From: Pseudomonas sp. PDM16
GTDB lineage: Bacteria; Pseudomonadota; Gammaproteobacteria; Pseudomonadales; Pseudomonadaceae
Reading direction: 5' to 3'
Length of the DNA stretch: 64,000 nt
Assembly: GCF_014851865.1 (NCBI RefSeq)
Contig: NZ_JACVAM010000003.1
Location: 555,397-619,396, forward strand
In this document: positions 1-7,838 of the stretch, piece after piece
Position numbering within the stretch: the first letter of the stretch is position 1
Layout of the letters: every line of letters starts with the position of its first letter
Program-made: the position numbers and the translations under genes
Notes under the pieces: generated by a model
The model's database searches: none
The model's input: the letters and a program-made list of their open reading frames with translations, nothing else
Told to the model about the DNA's origin: nothing

Positions 1-1438
1 GTTCTATGCAATCGGCGAAGCGGATCTGAGTGACTCGACCACCTTGACCGTCGGTGGATCGGTGCAGCAGGACAACAACAACGGCTACGACTGGGGTGGA
101 CTGCCGACACGCCTGGACGGCAGCTTCTACGACCTCTCCCGTTCGACCTCCACGGCCGGCAAATGGGCCTATCTGGACAAGCTGAACCGCAACGTCTTCG
201 CCGATATCAAGCACTCGTTCAACGAAGACTGGAACCTGACCGTCGCGACCAATCTCATCTGGTCCAATGCGGACTTTCTGGCGCAGGTCGGCTATCACAC
301 CTTCGATACCGACTCGTCGATGCAGTACTACCCCAACAGCGCCAGATACGATGACGAGCAGATCAACCTGGACGCAGCGCTGAACGGCGCATTCAACCTG
401 ATGGGCCGCAAGCACGAAGTGGTCGTGGGCACGAGCGTGCGCCGCGATCGCCTGCAATACGTGACCGGCTCGCCGAGCGTCTACCCTACGGTGGATGTCC
501 TCGACTTCGATTCTTCGCAATTCCCCAAACCGGAAATAGTCGGGGACCTCACACCAAGCCGCCATGTGCGCAAGGACAAAGGGATCTACGCAGCTACCCG
601 CCTCAATCCTACCGACGACCTCCACGTGATCCTTGGCAGCCGCTTGAGCTGGGTCGATTACGATACCCAGGGCCCATGGGAAACCGACCGTTTCAAGGAA
701 GACCGCAAGGTCATTCCGTACGGTGGCATCGTCTATGACATCACCGATCAGACCTCGGTCTACGCCAGTTACACTGAAATCTACAAACTGCAAAGCAACT
801 ACAGTGTCGACAACAAGTTGCTCGCTCCCACGACGGGTAGCAACTACGAGATCGGCCTGAAGAACGAGTTGTTCGACGGCAGACTCAACGCCTCTCTGGC
901 GCTGTTCCAGGTCGATCAGGCGGGGTTGCCCCAGGTCGTACCCGAGGCAGGCCGTGTCTGTGGGCCGACCCGCGATGCCCGTTGCTATACCGAAGGCGCC
1001 AAGGTGCGTAACCGAGGTTTCGATGCGGAAGTGTCGGGCGAGCTGATGCCAGGCTGGAATGCCTCGATGGGTTACACCTACAGCCATCCCAAGTACGTTG
1101 CCGGGGCCAGCAAGGGCGACATCTACGGTACGGAAAACTCGCCTCAGCGACTGTTCAAGGCGGCTACTACCTATCAGCTGCCGGGTGGGCTGGACCAATG
1201 GCGAGTGGGTACCAGTGTCTATCACCAGAGCAAGCTGTACCTGAACAACATCACCCAGGGCGCTTACAACCTGGTCGATCTCAACGCCAACTATCGCATC
1301 AACCAGAATGTCAGCGTCCAGTTGAACCTCAACAACGTGTTTGATGAGAAGTACTACACCGCCATCTTCAGCACGGATACCGGCAACTACTACGGCGCCC
1401 CGCGCAATTTCGCGCTTACCCTGCGCTACGAAAACTGA
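1..1438 (+). CDS. TonB-dependent siderophore receptor, C-terminal part (5' end outside window)
   Basis: The reading frame is open from base 2, so the gene starts upstream of the window; only about 478 C-terminal residues are present. The sequence is an outer-membrane beta-barrel: alternating aromatic strands, a typical late block NLNNVFDEKYY, and a C-terminal aromatic strand ending ALTLRYEN. This pattern is that of the FpvA/FhuE-like ferric-siderophore receptors, which take up iron chelates using energy from TonB-ExbBD. The plug domain and TonB box, which would help identify the ligand, are not in the window. An extracellular loop carries a Cys pair around CGPTRDARC. The substrate cannot be named. 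A hairpin follows the stop codon. Confidence 0.9.
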   Translation, partial: FYAIGEADLSDSTTLTVGGSVQQDNNNGYDWGGLPTRLDGSFYDLSRSTSTAGKWAYLDKLNRNVFADIKHSFNEDWNLTVATNLIWSNADFLAQVGYHTFDTDSSMQYYPNSARYDDEQINLDAALNGAFNLMGRKHEVVVGTSVRRDRLQYVTGSPSVYPTVDVLDFDSSQFPKPEIVGDLTPSRHVRKDKGIYAATRLNPTDDLHVILGSRLSWVDYDTQGPWETDRFKEDRKVIPYGGIVYDITDQTSVYASYTEIYKLQSNYSVDNKLLAPTTGSNYEIGLKNELFDGRLNASLALFQVDQAGLPQVVPEAGRVCGPTRDARCYTEGAKVRNRGFDAEVSGELMPGWNASMGYTYSHPKYVAGASKGDIYGTENSPQRLFKAATTYQLPGGLDQWRVGTSVYHQSKLYLNNITQGAYNLVDLNANYRINQNVSVQLNLNNVFDEKYYTAIFSTDTGNYYGAPRNFALTLRYEN

Positions 1439-1786
1439 CCTGCCCCTGCGCCGGCCACCTCCGAGCCTGTGCTCACAGGTGGCTGGCACCTTGTCCTCCT
1501 TGCGACTGCGCACATCCTGCGGACTTGAAGTTCTGCCTTCGAAGACTCCGTTACGGCAGCCTGAAGGTTGTCGATCCTTACGGTATTCCTAAGCCGTTGT
1601 CCTGCTTATCCACCCTACCACCACACAGCCATAGGCATCTCCGTATCGACAGAGAATGCTCGCGGCTTTCCACCCGGCGACGCCCAATCACCTGATCGTC
1701 CTGACACTACCGGCGCTTTCCTTTGCATTTGCCCCGGCGCTGCTGGGAAAATCCAGCACATTGTCCTTACCCGCACTGGTAGCCCG
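1439..1786. other. 348-base gap without a recognisable gene
   Basis: Apart from the hairpin at 1454-1483 I see no conserved gene here. An open frame runs through from 1568 into the next gene, but its translation lacks a signal sequence or conserved features until the lipoprotein start at 1787, so I treat it as leader DNA containing the promoter of the lipoprotein-methyltransferase pair. Confidence 0.5.
1454..1483 (+). terminator. hairpin after the TonB receptor gene
   Basis: Inverted repeat GCCACCT (1454-1460) / AGGTGGC (1477-1483) with an inner GAGC/GCTC pair. It lies 15 bases after the receptor stop codon. The following sequence is only weakly T-rich, so termination strength is uncertain. 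Confidence 0.45.
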
Positions 1787-2224
1787 ATGCCCCTGCGTCT
1801 GCTCGCCCTTTCCAGCCTGATCATCCTGCTCACGGCCTGTGCTTCCGAAGCGCCAAAGCCGGCACCCGCCGAACCGACACATTCGATCAAGACTCCCGAA
1901 CCGACACCAGCGCCCTTCCTCCATGAGTTGCAAGGCAAGCTGCTCGGCGTGCCGGCCAGGGCTGATGTCGAACTGGCGTTGCTGGTGGTGGACGAGCGCG
2001 GCCGCCCGCAGCGCCTGCTGTCGAGCCTGAAACTGGTCGGCTCCGGCAACGCCCTGCCGTTTCGCCTGGGCTTCGACCCGGCAGAGTTTCCAGTGCAGCA
2101 GAAGGTCGAATTGCGTGGCCGCGCCAGCCAGTCCGGCCGCCTGATCCTGCACCTGCCATCGCGCCTGATCCAGAGCGCCGATTCGCAGTCGGTGGGTGAC
2201 CTGCAGCTCGTGCCGGCCCCATGA
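1787..2224 (+). CDS. YbaY/YscW-type lipoprotein
   Basis: 145 residues. The start at 1787 is chosen because it gives a clean lipoprotein signal peptide: MPLRLLAL, a hydrophobic core, then lipobox LLTAC with the acylated Cys at residue 18. A Pro-rich linker follows (residues 25-45), then one beta-rich domain with the layout of the YbaY/type III secretion pilotin-like family (LLGVPARADVELALLVVDE, FRLGFDP). Such proteins sit on the inside of the outer membrane; their role outside secretion is not known. The stop codon overlaps the next start by ATGA, so it is translationally coupled with the methyltransferase. Confidence 0.75.
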   Translation: MPLRLLALSSLIILLTACASEAPKPAPAEPTHSIKTPEPTPAPFLHELQGKLLGVPARADVELALLVVDERGRPQRLLSSLKLVGSGNALPFRLGFDPAEFPVQQKVELRGRASQSGRLILHLPSRLIQSADSQSVGDLQLVPAP

Positions 2225-2874
2225 ATGCCCCCGCCGCCCTGCAGGACGCCCTGCAACAGCTGCTCGGCGACGCCCGCCTGAGCGCCGAGACCCTGCCCGG
2301 CACCGATATCCGCCTGTGGCTGGTCGACCCGGCCAACATGGACCGCAGCTTCAGCCCGGAAGAGACCCGGCGCATCCTCGAGGAGCCGCCCTACTGGAGC
2401 TTCTGCTGGGCCAGCGGCCTGGCCCTGGCGCGCTGGCTGGCAGAAAAACCCGAGTGGGTACGCGGCAAGCGCGTGCTCGACTTCGGCGCCGGCTCCGGCG
2501 TGGCAGCCATCGCTGCGGCCAAGGCAGGCGCTGCGGAAGTGGTGGCCTGCGATCTCGATCCGCTGGCCATCGCCTCCTGCCGGGCCAACGCCGAGCTGAA
2601 TGGCGTGGAGCTGAGCTACTCGCTGGATTTCTTCACCGAGGACGACCGCTTCGACCTGATCATCGTCGCCGACGTGCTCTACGACCGCGCCAACCTGCCG
2701 CTGCTCGACGCCTTCCTCACTCGCGGCCGGGAAGCCCTGGTGGCCGACTCGCGGGTCAAGGACTTCCAGCATCCGCTGTACCAGCGCCTGGGCCTGCTCG
2801 ACGCTTGCACCTGGCCGGATCTGGCCGAGCCGGCGGAGTTCCGCAGCGTCAGCCTGTATCACGCGAAACGCTGA
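2221..2874 (+). CDS. class I SAM-dependent methyltransferase (ETFB-lysine/PrmA-like)
   Basis: 217 residues. Seven-beta-strand Rossmann methyltransferase: motif I VLDFGAGSGVAAIAAAKAG (about residues 84-102), acidic loop VVACDLDPLAI, and a post-motif block DLIIVADVLYD. This arrangement is that of the small methyltransferases often annotated as ribosomal L11 methyltransferase-like, related to ETF-beta lysine and nicotinamide N-methyltransferase-like proteins. It lacks the N-terminal substrate domain of true PrmA, so L11 is unlikely to be the target. Coupled by ATGA overlap to the upstream lipoprotein gene. The substrate is unknown. Confidence 0.8.
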   Translation: MNAPAALQDALQQLLGDARLSAETLPGTDIRLWLVDPANMDRSFSPEETRRILEEPPYWSFCWASGLALARWLAEKPEWVRGKRVLDFGAGSGVAAIAAAKAGAAEVVACDLDPLAIASCRANAELNGVELSYSLDFFTEDDRFDLIIVADVLYDRANLPLLDAFLTRGREALVADSRVKDFQHPLYQRLGLLDACTWPDLAEPAEFRSVSLYHAKR

Positions 2875-2964
2875 GCCGCTGTGGCCCGGATGCATGCCGG
2901 GCTTGTTTCCGCCGGGCAGCGCCCGCATTTATAGTTCCAGTCTTTCGCCTCTCCGAGAAAAACC

Positions 2965-3837
2965 ATGAGCGATACCCCCTACATCTTCGACGTATCCGGC
3001 GCCGCCAACTTCGAGCAGCTGGTGATCCAGAACTCCTTCCACAAACCGGTGCTGGTGGACTTCTGGGCCGAGTGGTGCGCGCCGTGCAAGGCGCTGATGC
3101 CGCTGCTGGCGAAGATCGCCGAGGAGTTCCGCGGCGAGCTGCTGCTGGCCAAGGTCGACTGCGACGTGGAGCAGGACATCGTCGCCCGCTTCGGCATCCG
3201 CAGCCTGCCGACCGTGGTGCTGTTCAAGGATGGCCAGCCGGTCGACGGCTTTGCCGGTGCCCAGCCGGAGTCGGCCATCCGCGAGATGCTCAAACCGCAC
3301 GTGGCCGAGCCGGCGCCGCTGGCCGCCGACCCGCTGGAGACCGCCCAGGCTCTGTTCACCGAGGAGCGTTTCGGCGAGGCCGAGACCCTGCTCAAGCAGG
3401 TGCTGACCGAGAACAACGAGAACGCCGCGGCGCTGATCCTCTACGCGCGCTGCCTGGCCGAGCGCGGCGAGCTGGGCGAAGCCGAGGCGGTGCTGGGCGC
3501 GGTCAAGGGCGACGAGCACAAGCAGGCCCTGGCCGGTGCCAAGGCGCAGCTGACCTTCCTCCGTCAGGCCGCCGACCTGCCGGATGGCGCCGAGCTGAAG
3601 AGCCGCCTGGCGCAAGATGCGAACGACGCCGAGGCGACCTACCAGCTGGCCATCCAGCAGCTGGCGCGTCAGCAATACGAGGCCGCGCTGGACGGCCTGC
3701 TCAAGCTGTTCGTGCGTAATCGCAGCTATGCCGAGGGCATCGCCCACAAGACCCTGCTGCAGGTGTTCGACCTGCTGGGCAATGATCACCCGCTGGTGAC
3801 CCTGTACCGCCGCAAGCTGTACCAGGCGATCTACTGA
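2965..3837 (+). CDS. ybbN: thioredoxin-TPR co-chaperone YbbN/CnoX
   Basis: 290 residues, the family's usual length. An N-terminal thioredoxin domain (residues 1-110) has the active site WCAPC with Cys38 and Cys41, the cis-Pro loop RSLPTVV, and then a C-terminal TPR-like helical region (residues 115-290). CnoX/YbbN binds unfolding proteins and delivers them to chaperones. The E. coli protein has lost the first active-site Cys, whereas this one keeps CxxC, so it may also reduce disulfides. It is monocistronic with about 90 bases upstream. Confidence 0.9.
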   Translation: MSDTPYIFDVSGAANFEQLVIQNSFHKPVLVDFWAEWCAPCKALMPLLAKIAEEFRGELLLAKVDCDVEQDIVARFGIRSLPTVVLFKDGQPVDGFAGAQPESAIREMLKPHVAEPAPLAADPLETAQALFTEERFGEAETLLKQVLTENNENAAALILYARCLAERGELGEAEAVLGAVKGDEHKQALAGAKAQLTFLRQAADLPDGAELKSRLAQDANDAEATYQLAIQQLARQQYEAALDGLLKLFVRNRSYAEGIAHKTLLQVFDLLGNDHPLVTLYRRKLYQAIY

Positions 3838-3869
3838 AACGATCTCCTGACTGTCGGCCATACTGCGTT

Positions 3870-3942
3870 GAAAACGGCCCGGGACACGGCGTCTCGGGCT
3901 GCTCATTTACACCCCGTAAACTCCGCGCCCTCAGCCGTTTTC
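3870..3942. repeat. short palindromic intergenic repeat
   Basis: Arms GAAAACGGC (3870-3878) and GCCGTTTTC (3934-3942) enclose a central block with CTCATTTAC and GTAAACTCCGC. From memory, closely similar units recur between genes of many pseudomonads. It fills most of the ybbN-thioesterase gap. Function unknown. Confidence 0.5.
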
Positions 3943-3984
3943 GCCTTGTCTGGCTCTAATTCAGAAGATCGTAAAGGCCCCTAT

Positions 3985-4422
3985 ATGACCCAACCTTTCC
4001 GCCTGCTGCTGCGGGTGCGCTACGGCGAATGCGACGCCCAGCAGGTGGTGTTCAACGCCCGCTATGGCGACTACGTCGACGTGGCGGCGACAGAGTTCTA
4101 CCGCGCCGTGTTCGGCAGTTATCAGGCCTTGCTGGAGCAGGGCCTGGACAGCCAGGTGGTACGCATGGTCACCGACTGGAGCGCGCCGGCACGCTTCGAT
4201 GATGTGCTGCAGCTGGAAGCCAGCACCCTGCGCCTGGGCAACAGCTCATTCACCCTGCAGGTGGATATCCGCCGCCATTCCGACCAGGCAGCCATCGCTC
4301 GCAGCGAGATCACCTATGTGATGGTCGACGCCCAGGCCTTCACCAAGACGCCGATTCCTGAAGTCATCCGCGCGCAGCTTGAGCGCGGCGCACCGGACGT
4401 GACGGTGAACCAGGCCGGTTAG
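3985..4422 (+). CDS. hotdog-fold acyl-CoA thioesterase (YbgC/4HBT family)
   Basis: 145 residues. The N-terminal block RVRYGECDAQQVVFNARY carries the conserved Asp of the 4-hydroxybenzoyl-CoA thioesterase family and the following aromatic/Tyr segment YVDVAATEFYRAVF. These cytoplasmic tetramers hydrolyse acyl-CoA or acyl-ACP thioesters. The start at 3985 gives the normal family N-terminus; an in-frame extension upstream to 3868 would run through the palindromic repeat and is rejected. The substrate chain length cannot be read from the sequence. Confidence 0.85.
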   Translation: MTQPFRLLLRVRYGECDAQQVVFNARYGDYVDVAATEFYRAVFGSYQALLEQGLDSQVVRMVTDWSAPARFDDVLQLEASTLRLGNSSFTLQVDIRRHSDQAAIARSEITYVMVDAQAFTKTPIPEVIRAQLERGAPDVTVNQAG

Positions 4423-4467
4423 TACTGCTCCCATTTCGGCACAAGCAGTGCCGAACGGAACCAGTCC

Positions 4468-4821
4468 CTAGCTGATCCAGCGATACAGCGGCGCTTCGGC
4501 GCCGCTTTCTATCTGCACCTGCGGGCAATGACGCAGGCGCACCAGCAGGCGCTTGCCGGCTGCCTCGCCACCGGCCAGGGCGGCCAGCTCGCCGAGTAAC
4601 TGCGGCCCCTCCATGCTGCCGGCGGTCTGCAGCAGCTGCAGGGCCTGCGGCCACAGATCGTTGCTCGGGCCGGCCACGGGCGCGGCTTTCGCCACGGCAG
4701 GTGGCGCCGCTTCCAGCGGCAGGCGGGCGACCAGTTGCGCCCAGTCCTCGGCATCCATCTCCACCGTCAGGTCCACCGGCCAGTCACCAACTCGCCCCTT
4801 GATTCGCAGCATCTCGCCCAC
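4468..4821 (-). CDS. conserved hypothetical protein
   Basis: 117 residues, convergent with the thioesterase and divergent from the zrgA operon. No signal peptide or membrane segment. The N-terminal 45 residues are beta-like with acidic character (VDLTVEMDAEDWAQLV), followed by an Ala/Pro linker and a helical C-terminal half ending in PLYRWIS. I recognise no domain. A second Met at residue 4 (4812) is an equally good start. Its promoter region faces the Zur-like box, so it could share metal control, but nothing in the protein shows that. Confidence 0.6.
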   Translation of the reverse strand: MGEMLRIKGRVGDWPVDLTVEMDAEDWAQLVARLPLEAAPPAVAKAAPVAGPSNDLWPQALQLLQTAGSMEGPQLLGELAALAGGEAAGKRLLVRLRHCPQVQIESGAEAPLYRWIS

Positions 4822-4884
4822 TCCAGAACATCAGGCCACCATGCTGCCATGCCGACCGGGGCTGGCCAATCACAGCGACTAAGT

Positions 4885-4897
4885 GTTACAACATAAC
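4885..4897 (+). promoter_or_regulatory. candidate Zur box upstream of zrgA
   Basis: GTTACAACATAAC is an imperfect palindrome (GTTA...TAAC) resembling the Zur operator core GTTATAnnATAAC. It lies 28 bases before the zrgA start. The homologous P. aeruginosa operon (PA4063-PA4066) is known to be zinc/Zur responsive, which supports the call. Confidence 0.6.
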
Positions 4898-4925
4898 CTA
4901 ACAATTGATCGCCGGAGTTTGCCCC

Positions 4926-5510
4926 ATGCGTCGCACCCTGCTCGCCCTGCCCTTCGCTCTGCTGCCCTTCACCATCGCCCAGGCCGACAGCCATGAGCAT
5001 GTGCACGACCACGATCATGCCCATGAGGAGCACGGCAGCCTCGGCGCCCACGAGCACGGTGTGGCCAGCCTCAACGTGGCGCTGGACGGGCAGACCCTGG
5101 AGATCCAGCTGGAGAGCCCGGCGATGAATCTGCTCGGCTTCGAGCACGCAGCCAAGAACGATGCCGACAAGGCCAAGGTCGCCAGCACGCGCAAGCACCT
5201 GGAGCAGCCGCAGGCGCTGTTCGCCCTGCCGATCGAGGCCAAGTGCGCGCTACAGGAAAGCGAGTTGGAGAGCCCGCTGTTCGGCGACGCCGAGCACGCA
5301 GAGCATGAGCACGGCGACGAACACGGCCACAGCGACATCGACGCCAGTTACCACTTCACCTGCGCCAATGCCGAGGCGCTGAAGACCCTGGAGCTGGGCA
5401 GCTTCTTCGGCACCTTCCCCGGCACCGAGAAACTCGAAGTGCAGCTGATTGGCCCCAGCGGCCAGCAAGGCGCCGAGCTGACTCCGCGCAACTCGCGCCT
5501 GAGCTTCTGA
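4926..5510 (+). CDS. zrgA: DUF2796 / ZrgA-family periplasmic zinc-binding protein
   Basis: 194 residues. Start 4926 follows GGAG (4914-4917) and gives a Sec signal peptide with cleavage after AQA (residue 20). The mature protein begins with a His/Asp/Glu-rich run (HEHVHDHDHAHEEH) and has a second such run near residues 121-136 (HAEHEHGDEHGHSD), as expected for a divalent-metal scavenger. Two Cys (CALQ and FTCAN) could form a disulfide. ZrgA proteins belong to zinc-starvation operons. It is followed by an ABC transporter and DUF3299, probably one transcript. Confidence 0.85.
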   Translation: MRRTLLALPFALLPFTIAQADSHEHVHDHDHAHEEHGSLGAHEHGVASLNVALDGQTLEIQLESPAMNLLGFEHAAKNDADKAKVASTRKHLEQPQALFALPIEAKCALQESELESPLFGDAEHAEHEHGDEHGHSDIDASYHFTCANAEALKTLELGSFFGTFPGTEKLEVQLIGPSGQQGAELTPRNSRLSF

Positions 5511-5518
5511 CACATTTG

Positions 5519-5540
5519 CGGCGCACCTGTCGGGTGCGCC
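5519..5540 (+). other. GC-rich hairpin between zrgA and the ABC ATPase gene
   Basis: GGCGCACC / GGTGCGCC inverted repeat just after the zrgA stop codon with no T-run. It may stabilise the zrgA part of the transcript or dampen read-through. Confidence 0.4.
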
Positions 5541-5591
5541 GTCCGCCTGCTTGCCTTTAAGCTGTCGCCATCTCCGACGCGCGAATCGCCC

Positions 5592-6299
5592 ATGCCCGAC
5601 GCACTGATCGAACTCCAAGACCTCGGCTTCGCCTGGCCCGGCCAGGCCGAGCTGCTGGATATCCCCGCCTTCACCCTGCAACGTGGCGAGAGCCTGTTCC
5701 TCAAAGGCCCCAGCGGCAGCGGCAAGACCACCTTGCTCGGCCTGCTCGGCGGCGTGCAGAAGCCCGGTCGTGGCAGCCTCAAGCTGCTCGGCCAGGAGCT
5801 GGCAACGCTGTCCTCCGGCGCCCGCGACCGCTTCCGCGTCGACCACACCGGCTACATCTTTCAGCAGTTCAACCTGCTGCCATTCCTCTCCGTGCGCGAG
5901 AACGTCGAGCTGCCCTGCCGCTTCTCGAAGAGCCGCGCGCAGCGGGCCAAGGAACGCCATGGCAGCGTCGATGGCGCTGCCGCGCAGCTGCTCGAACACC
6001 TGGGACTGAAGGCCGAGTTACTGGAACGCCGCGCCGATTCGCTGTCCATCGGCCAGCAACAACGCGTCGCCGCCGCCCGCGCGCTGATCGGCCAGCCGGA
6101 GCTGGTGATCGCCGATGAGCCGACCTCGGCGCTGGACCATGACGCCCGCGAGGCATTCCTCCAGTTGCTGTTCGCCGAATGCCGCGCCGCCGGCGCCAGC
6201 CTGCTGTTCGTCAGCCACGACCAGAGCCTGGCGCCGCTGTTCGACCGCAGCGTGTCGCTGGCCGAGCTCAACCGTGCCGCCAAGCCGGTGGAGGTATAG
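5592..6299 (+). CDS. ABC transporter ATP-binding protein (MacB/LolD type)
   Basis: 235 residues. Walker A GPSGSGKTT (about residues 38-46), Q-loop FQQFNLLPFLSVREN, signature LSIGQQQR (in place of LSGGQ), Walker B LVIADEPTSALD, and switch His SHDQ. This is the type VII exporter-family ATPase that partners FtsX-like permeases such as the next gene. Before the element at 6299-6564 inserted, the gene would have ended GTA TAA directly followed by the permease ATG; the present stop TAG uses the first G of the element. Likely works with ZrgA in zinc or metal handling. Confidence 0.9.
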   Translation: MPDALIELQDLGFAWPGQAELLDIPAFTLQRGESLFLKGPSGSGKTTLLGLLGGVQKPGRGSLKLLGQELATLSSGARDRFRVDHTGYIFQQFNLLPFLSVRENVELPCRFSKSRAQRAKERHGSVDGAAAQLLEHLGLKAELLERRADSLSIGQQQRVAAARALIGQPELVIADEPTSALDHDAREAFLQLLFAECRAAGASLLFVSHDQSLAPLFDRSVSLAELNRAAKPVEV

Positions 6300-6564
6300 G
6301 GTCTGTTCCCGTTTTTTTTGTGGGCCGCGCCGGAGCCAGTTTTTGCGTGGAGAAAGGCATGAGGAGAGAGGTTTGGTTATTCCAAATGAACGACGAATAA
6401 CGCAACGCCGCGCAAAAACTGGCCCGGCCCGTCGGGTTGCGCGTCAAATGGCGCCACGCGTTGTTGCGGAACTTGCCAAGGGAGCGACCATTGCCTGCGT
6501 CCCGCGCCTAGCCTGGCGCCATTTGACGCAGCAACGCGGCCCACAAAAAAACGGGAACAGACCC
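6299..6564. mobile_element. 266-bp MITE-like element with 30-bp terminal inverted repeats, TA-flanked
   Basis: Terminal repeats 6299-6329 and 6535-6564 (GGGTCTGTTCCCG... inverted) are identical except for one extra T. The element is flanked by TA at 6297-6298 and 6565-6566, the target duplication expected of IS630/Tc1-mariner type transposition. Inside are two further perfect inverted repeats: 13 bp (6335-6347 with 6411-6423) and 16 bp (6441-6456 with 6514-6529), so the transcript would fold as a long stem carrying two hairpins. No transposase is encoded. Probably moved in trans by a related transposase. Confidence 0.85.
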
Positions 6565-6567
6565 TAA

Positions 6568-7830
6568 ATGCACCTGCTCCGCATCGCCCTGGCCAGCCTG
6601 GCCAACCGCCGCTTCACCGCGCTGCTCACGGTGTTCGCCATCGCCCTGTCGGTGTGCCTGCTGCTGGCCGTCGAGCGCGTGCGTACCGAGGCACGCGCCA
6701 GCTTCGCCAGCACCATCAGCGGCACCGACCTGATCGTCGGCGCCCGTTCGGGCTCGGTGAACCTGCTGCTGTATTCGGTATTCCGCATCGGCAACGCCAC
6801 CAACAATATCCGCTGGGACAGCTTCGAGACCCTGGCCAAACACCCGCAGGTGAAGTGGGCGATCCCGCTGTCACTGGGCGACTCGCACCGTGGCTACCGT
6901 GTGCTGGGTACCGACCCCGGCTACTTCGAGCACTACCGCTACGGCCGCGCCCAGCCGCTGCAGCTGGCCCAGGGCAAGCCCTTCGCCGACCTGTTCGAGG
7001 TGGTGCTCGGCGCCGAGGTGGCGGAGGCACTGAAGTACAAGCTCGGCGACCAGATCGTCCTGGCCCACGGCGTCGCCACCGTCAGCCTGACCCAGCACGA
7101 CGACAAGCCCTTCACCGTGGTCGGCATCCTCACCCGCACCGGCACACCGGTAGACCGTACCCTGCACATCTCGCTGGAGGGCATGGAGGCACTTCACGTC
7201 GACTGGCAGAACGGCATGCCGGCGCGCGGCAACGCCAAGGTCTCCGCCGAGCAGGCGCGCGACATGCACCTGCAGCCCAAGGCGATCACCGCCGTGCTGC
7301 TCGGCCTGAAGAGCAAGGTCGCCACCTTCGCCGTGCAACGCCAGGTCAACGAATTCCGCGGCGAGCCGCTGCTGGCGATCCTCCCGGGCGTGGCCCTGCA
7401 GGAGCTGTGGAGTCTGATGGGCACAGCCGAGAAGGCGCTGTTCGTGGTCTCGCTGTTCGTCGTGCTGACCGGCCTGATCGGCATGCTCACCGCCATCCTC
7501 ACCAGCCTCAACGAGCGCCGCCGCGAGATGGCCATCCTGCGTTCGGTGGGCGCACGGCCCTGGCACATTGCCGGGCTACTGGTGCTGGAGGCGCTGGTGC
7601 TGGCCGCGGCTGGTGCTGCTTTGGGCCTGGCCCTACTGTATGGCGGCATCGCCGTCAGCCAGGGCTGGGTGCAGGCGCAATATGGCCTGCACCTGCCGCT
7701 GGCGCTACCCAGCGCCTATGAGTGGAGCCTGCTCGGCGCTATTCTGGGCGCCGCCCTGCTGATGGGCGCCGTGCCGGCCTGGCGCGCCTATCGGCAGTCG
7801 CTGGCCGACGGCCTGTCCATTCGTCTATGA
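6568..7830 (+). CDS. ABC transporter permease (FtsX/MacB family)
   Basis: 420 residues. One N-terminal membrane segment (about 10-30), a large extracytoplasmic MacB-type domain (about 40-270), then three C-terminal segments (about 290-315, 340-365, 385-405), the FtsX fold. NERRREMAILRSVGARPW is the cytoplasmic coupling helix. Such permeases act in mechanotransmission or export rather than import. The start codon lies three bases beyond the mobile-type element, which separates it from GGAGG at 6290-6294. No strong ribosome site remains except a GGGAA inside the element stem, so its expression may have changed. Confidence 0.88.
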   Translation: MHLLRIALASLANRRFTALLTVFAIALSVCLLLAVERVRTEARASFASTISGTDLIVGARSGSVNLLLYSVFRIGNATNNIRWDSFETLAKHPQVKWAIPLSLGDSHRGYRVLGTDPGYFEHYRYGRAQPLQLAQGKPFADLFEVVLGAEVAEALKYKLGDQIVLAHGVATVSLTQHDDKPFTVVGILTRTGTPVDRTLHISLEGMEALHVDWQNGMPARGNAKVSAEQARDMHLQPKAITAVLLGLKSKVATFAVQRQVNEFRGEPLLAILPGVALQELWSLMGTAEKALFVVSLFVVLTGLIGMLTAILTSLNERRREMAILRSVGARPWHIAGLLVLEALVLAAAGAALGLALLYGGIAVSQGWVQAQYGLHLPLALPSAYEWSLLGAILGAALLMGAVPAWRAYRQSLADGLSIRL

Positions 7831-7838
7831 GGTTGCCC

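Noticed and set aside
1568..1786. N-terminal extension of the YbaY-type lipoprotein
   Set aside because: The signal peptide and lipobox begin at 1787; an extension would bury them.
3868..3984. N-terminal extension of the hotdog thioesterase
   Set aside because: It would translate the palindromic repeat; the family N-terminus fits 3985.
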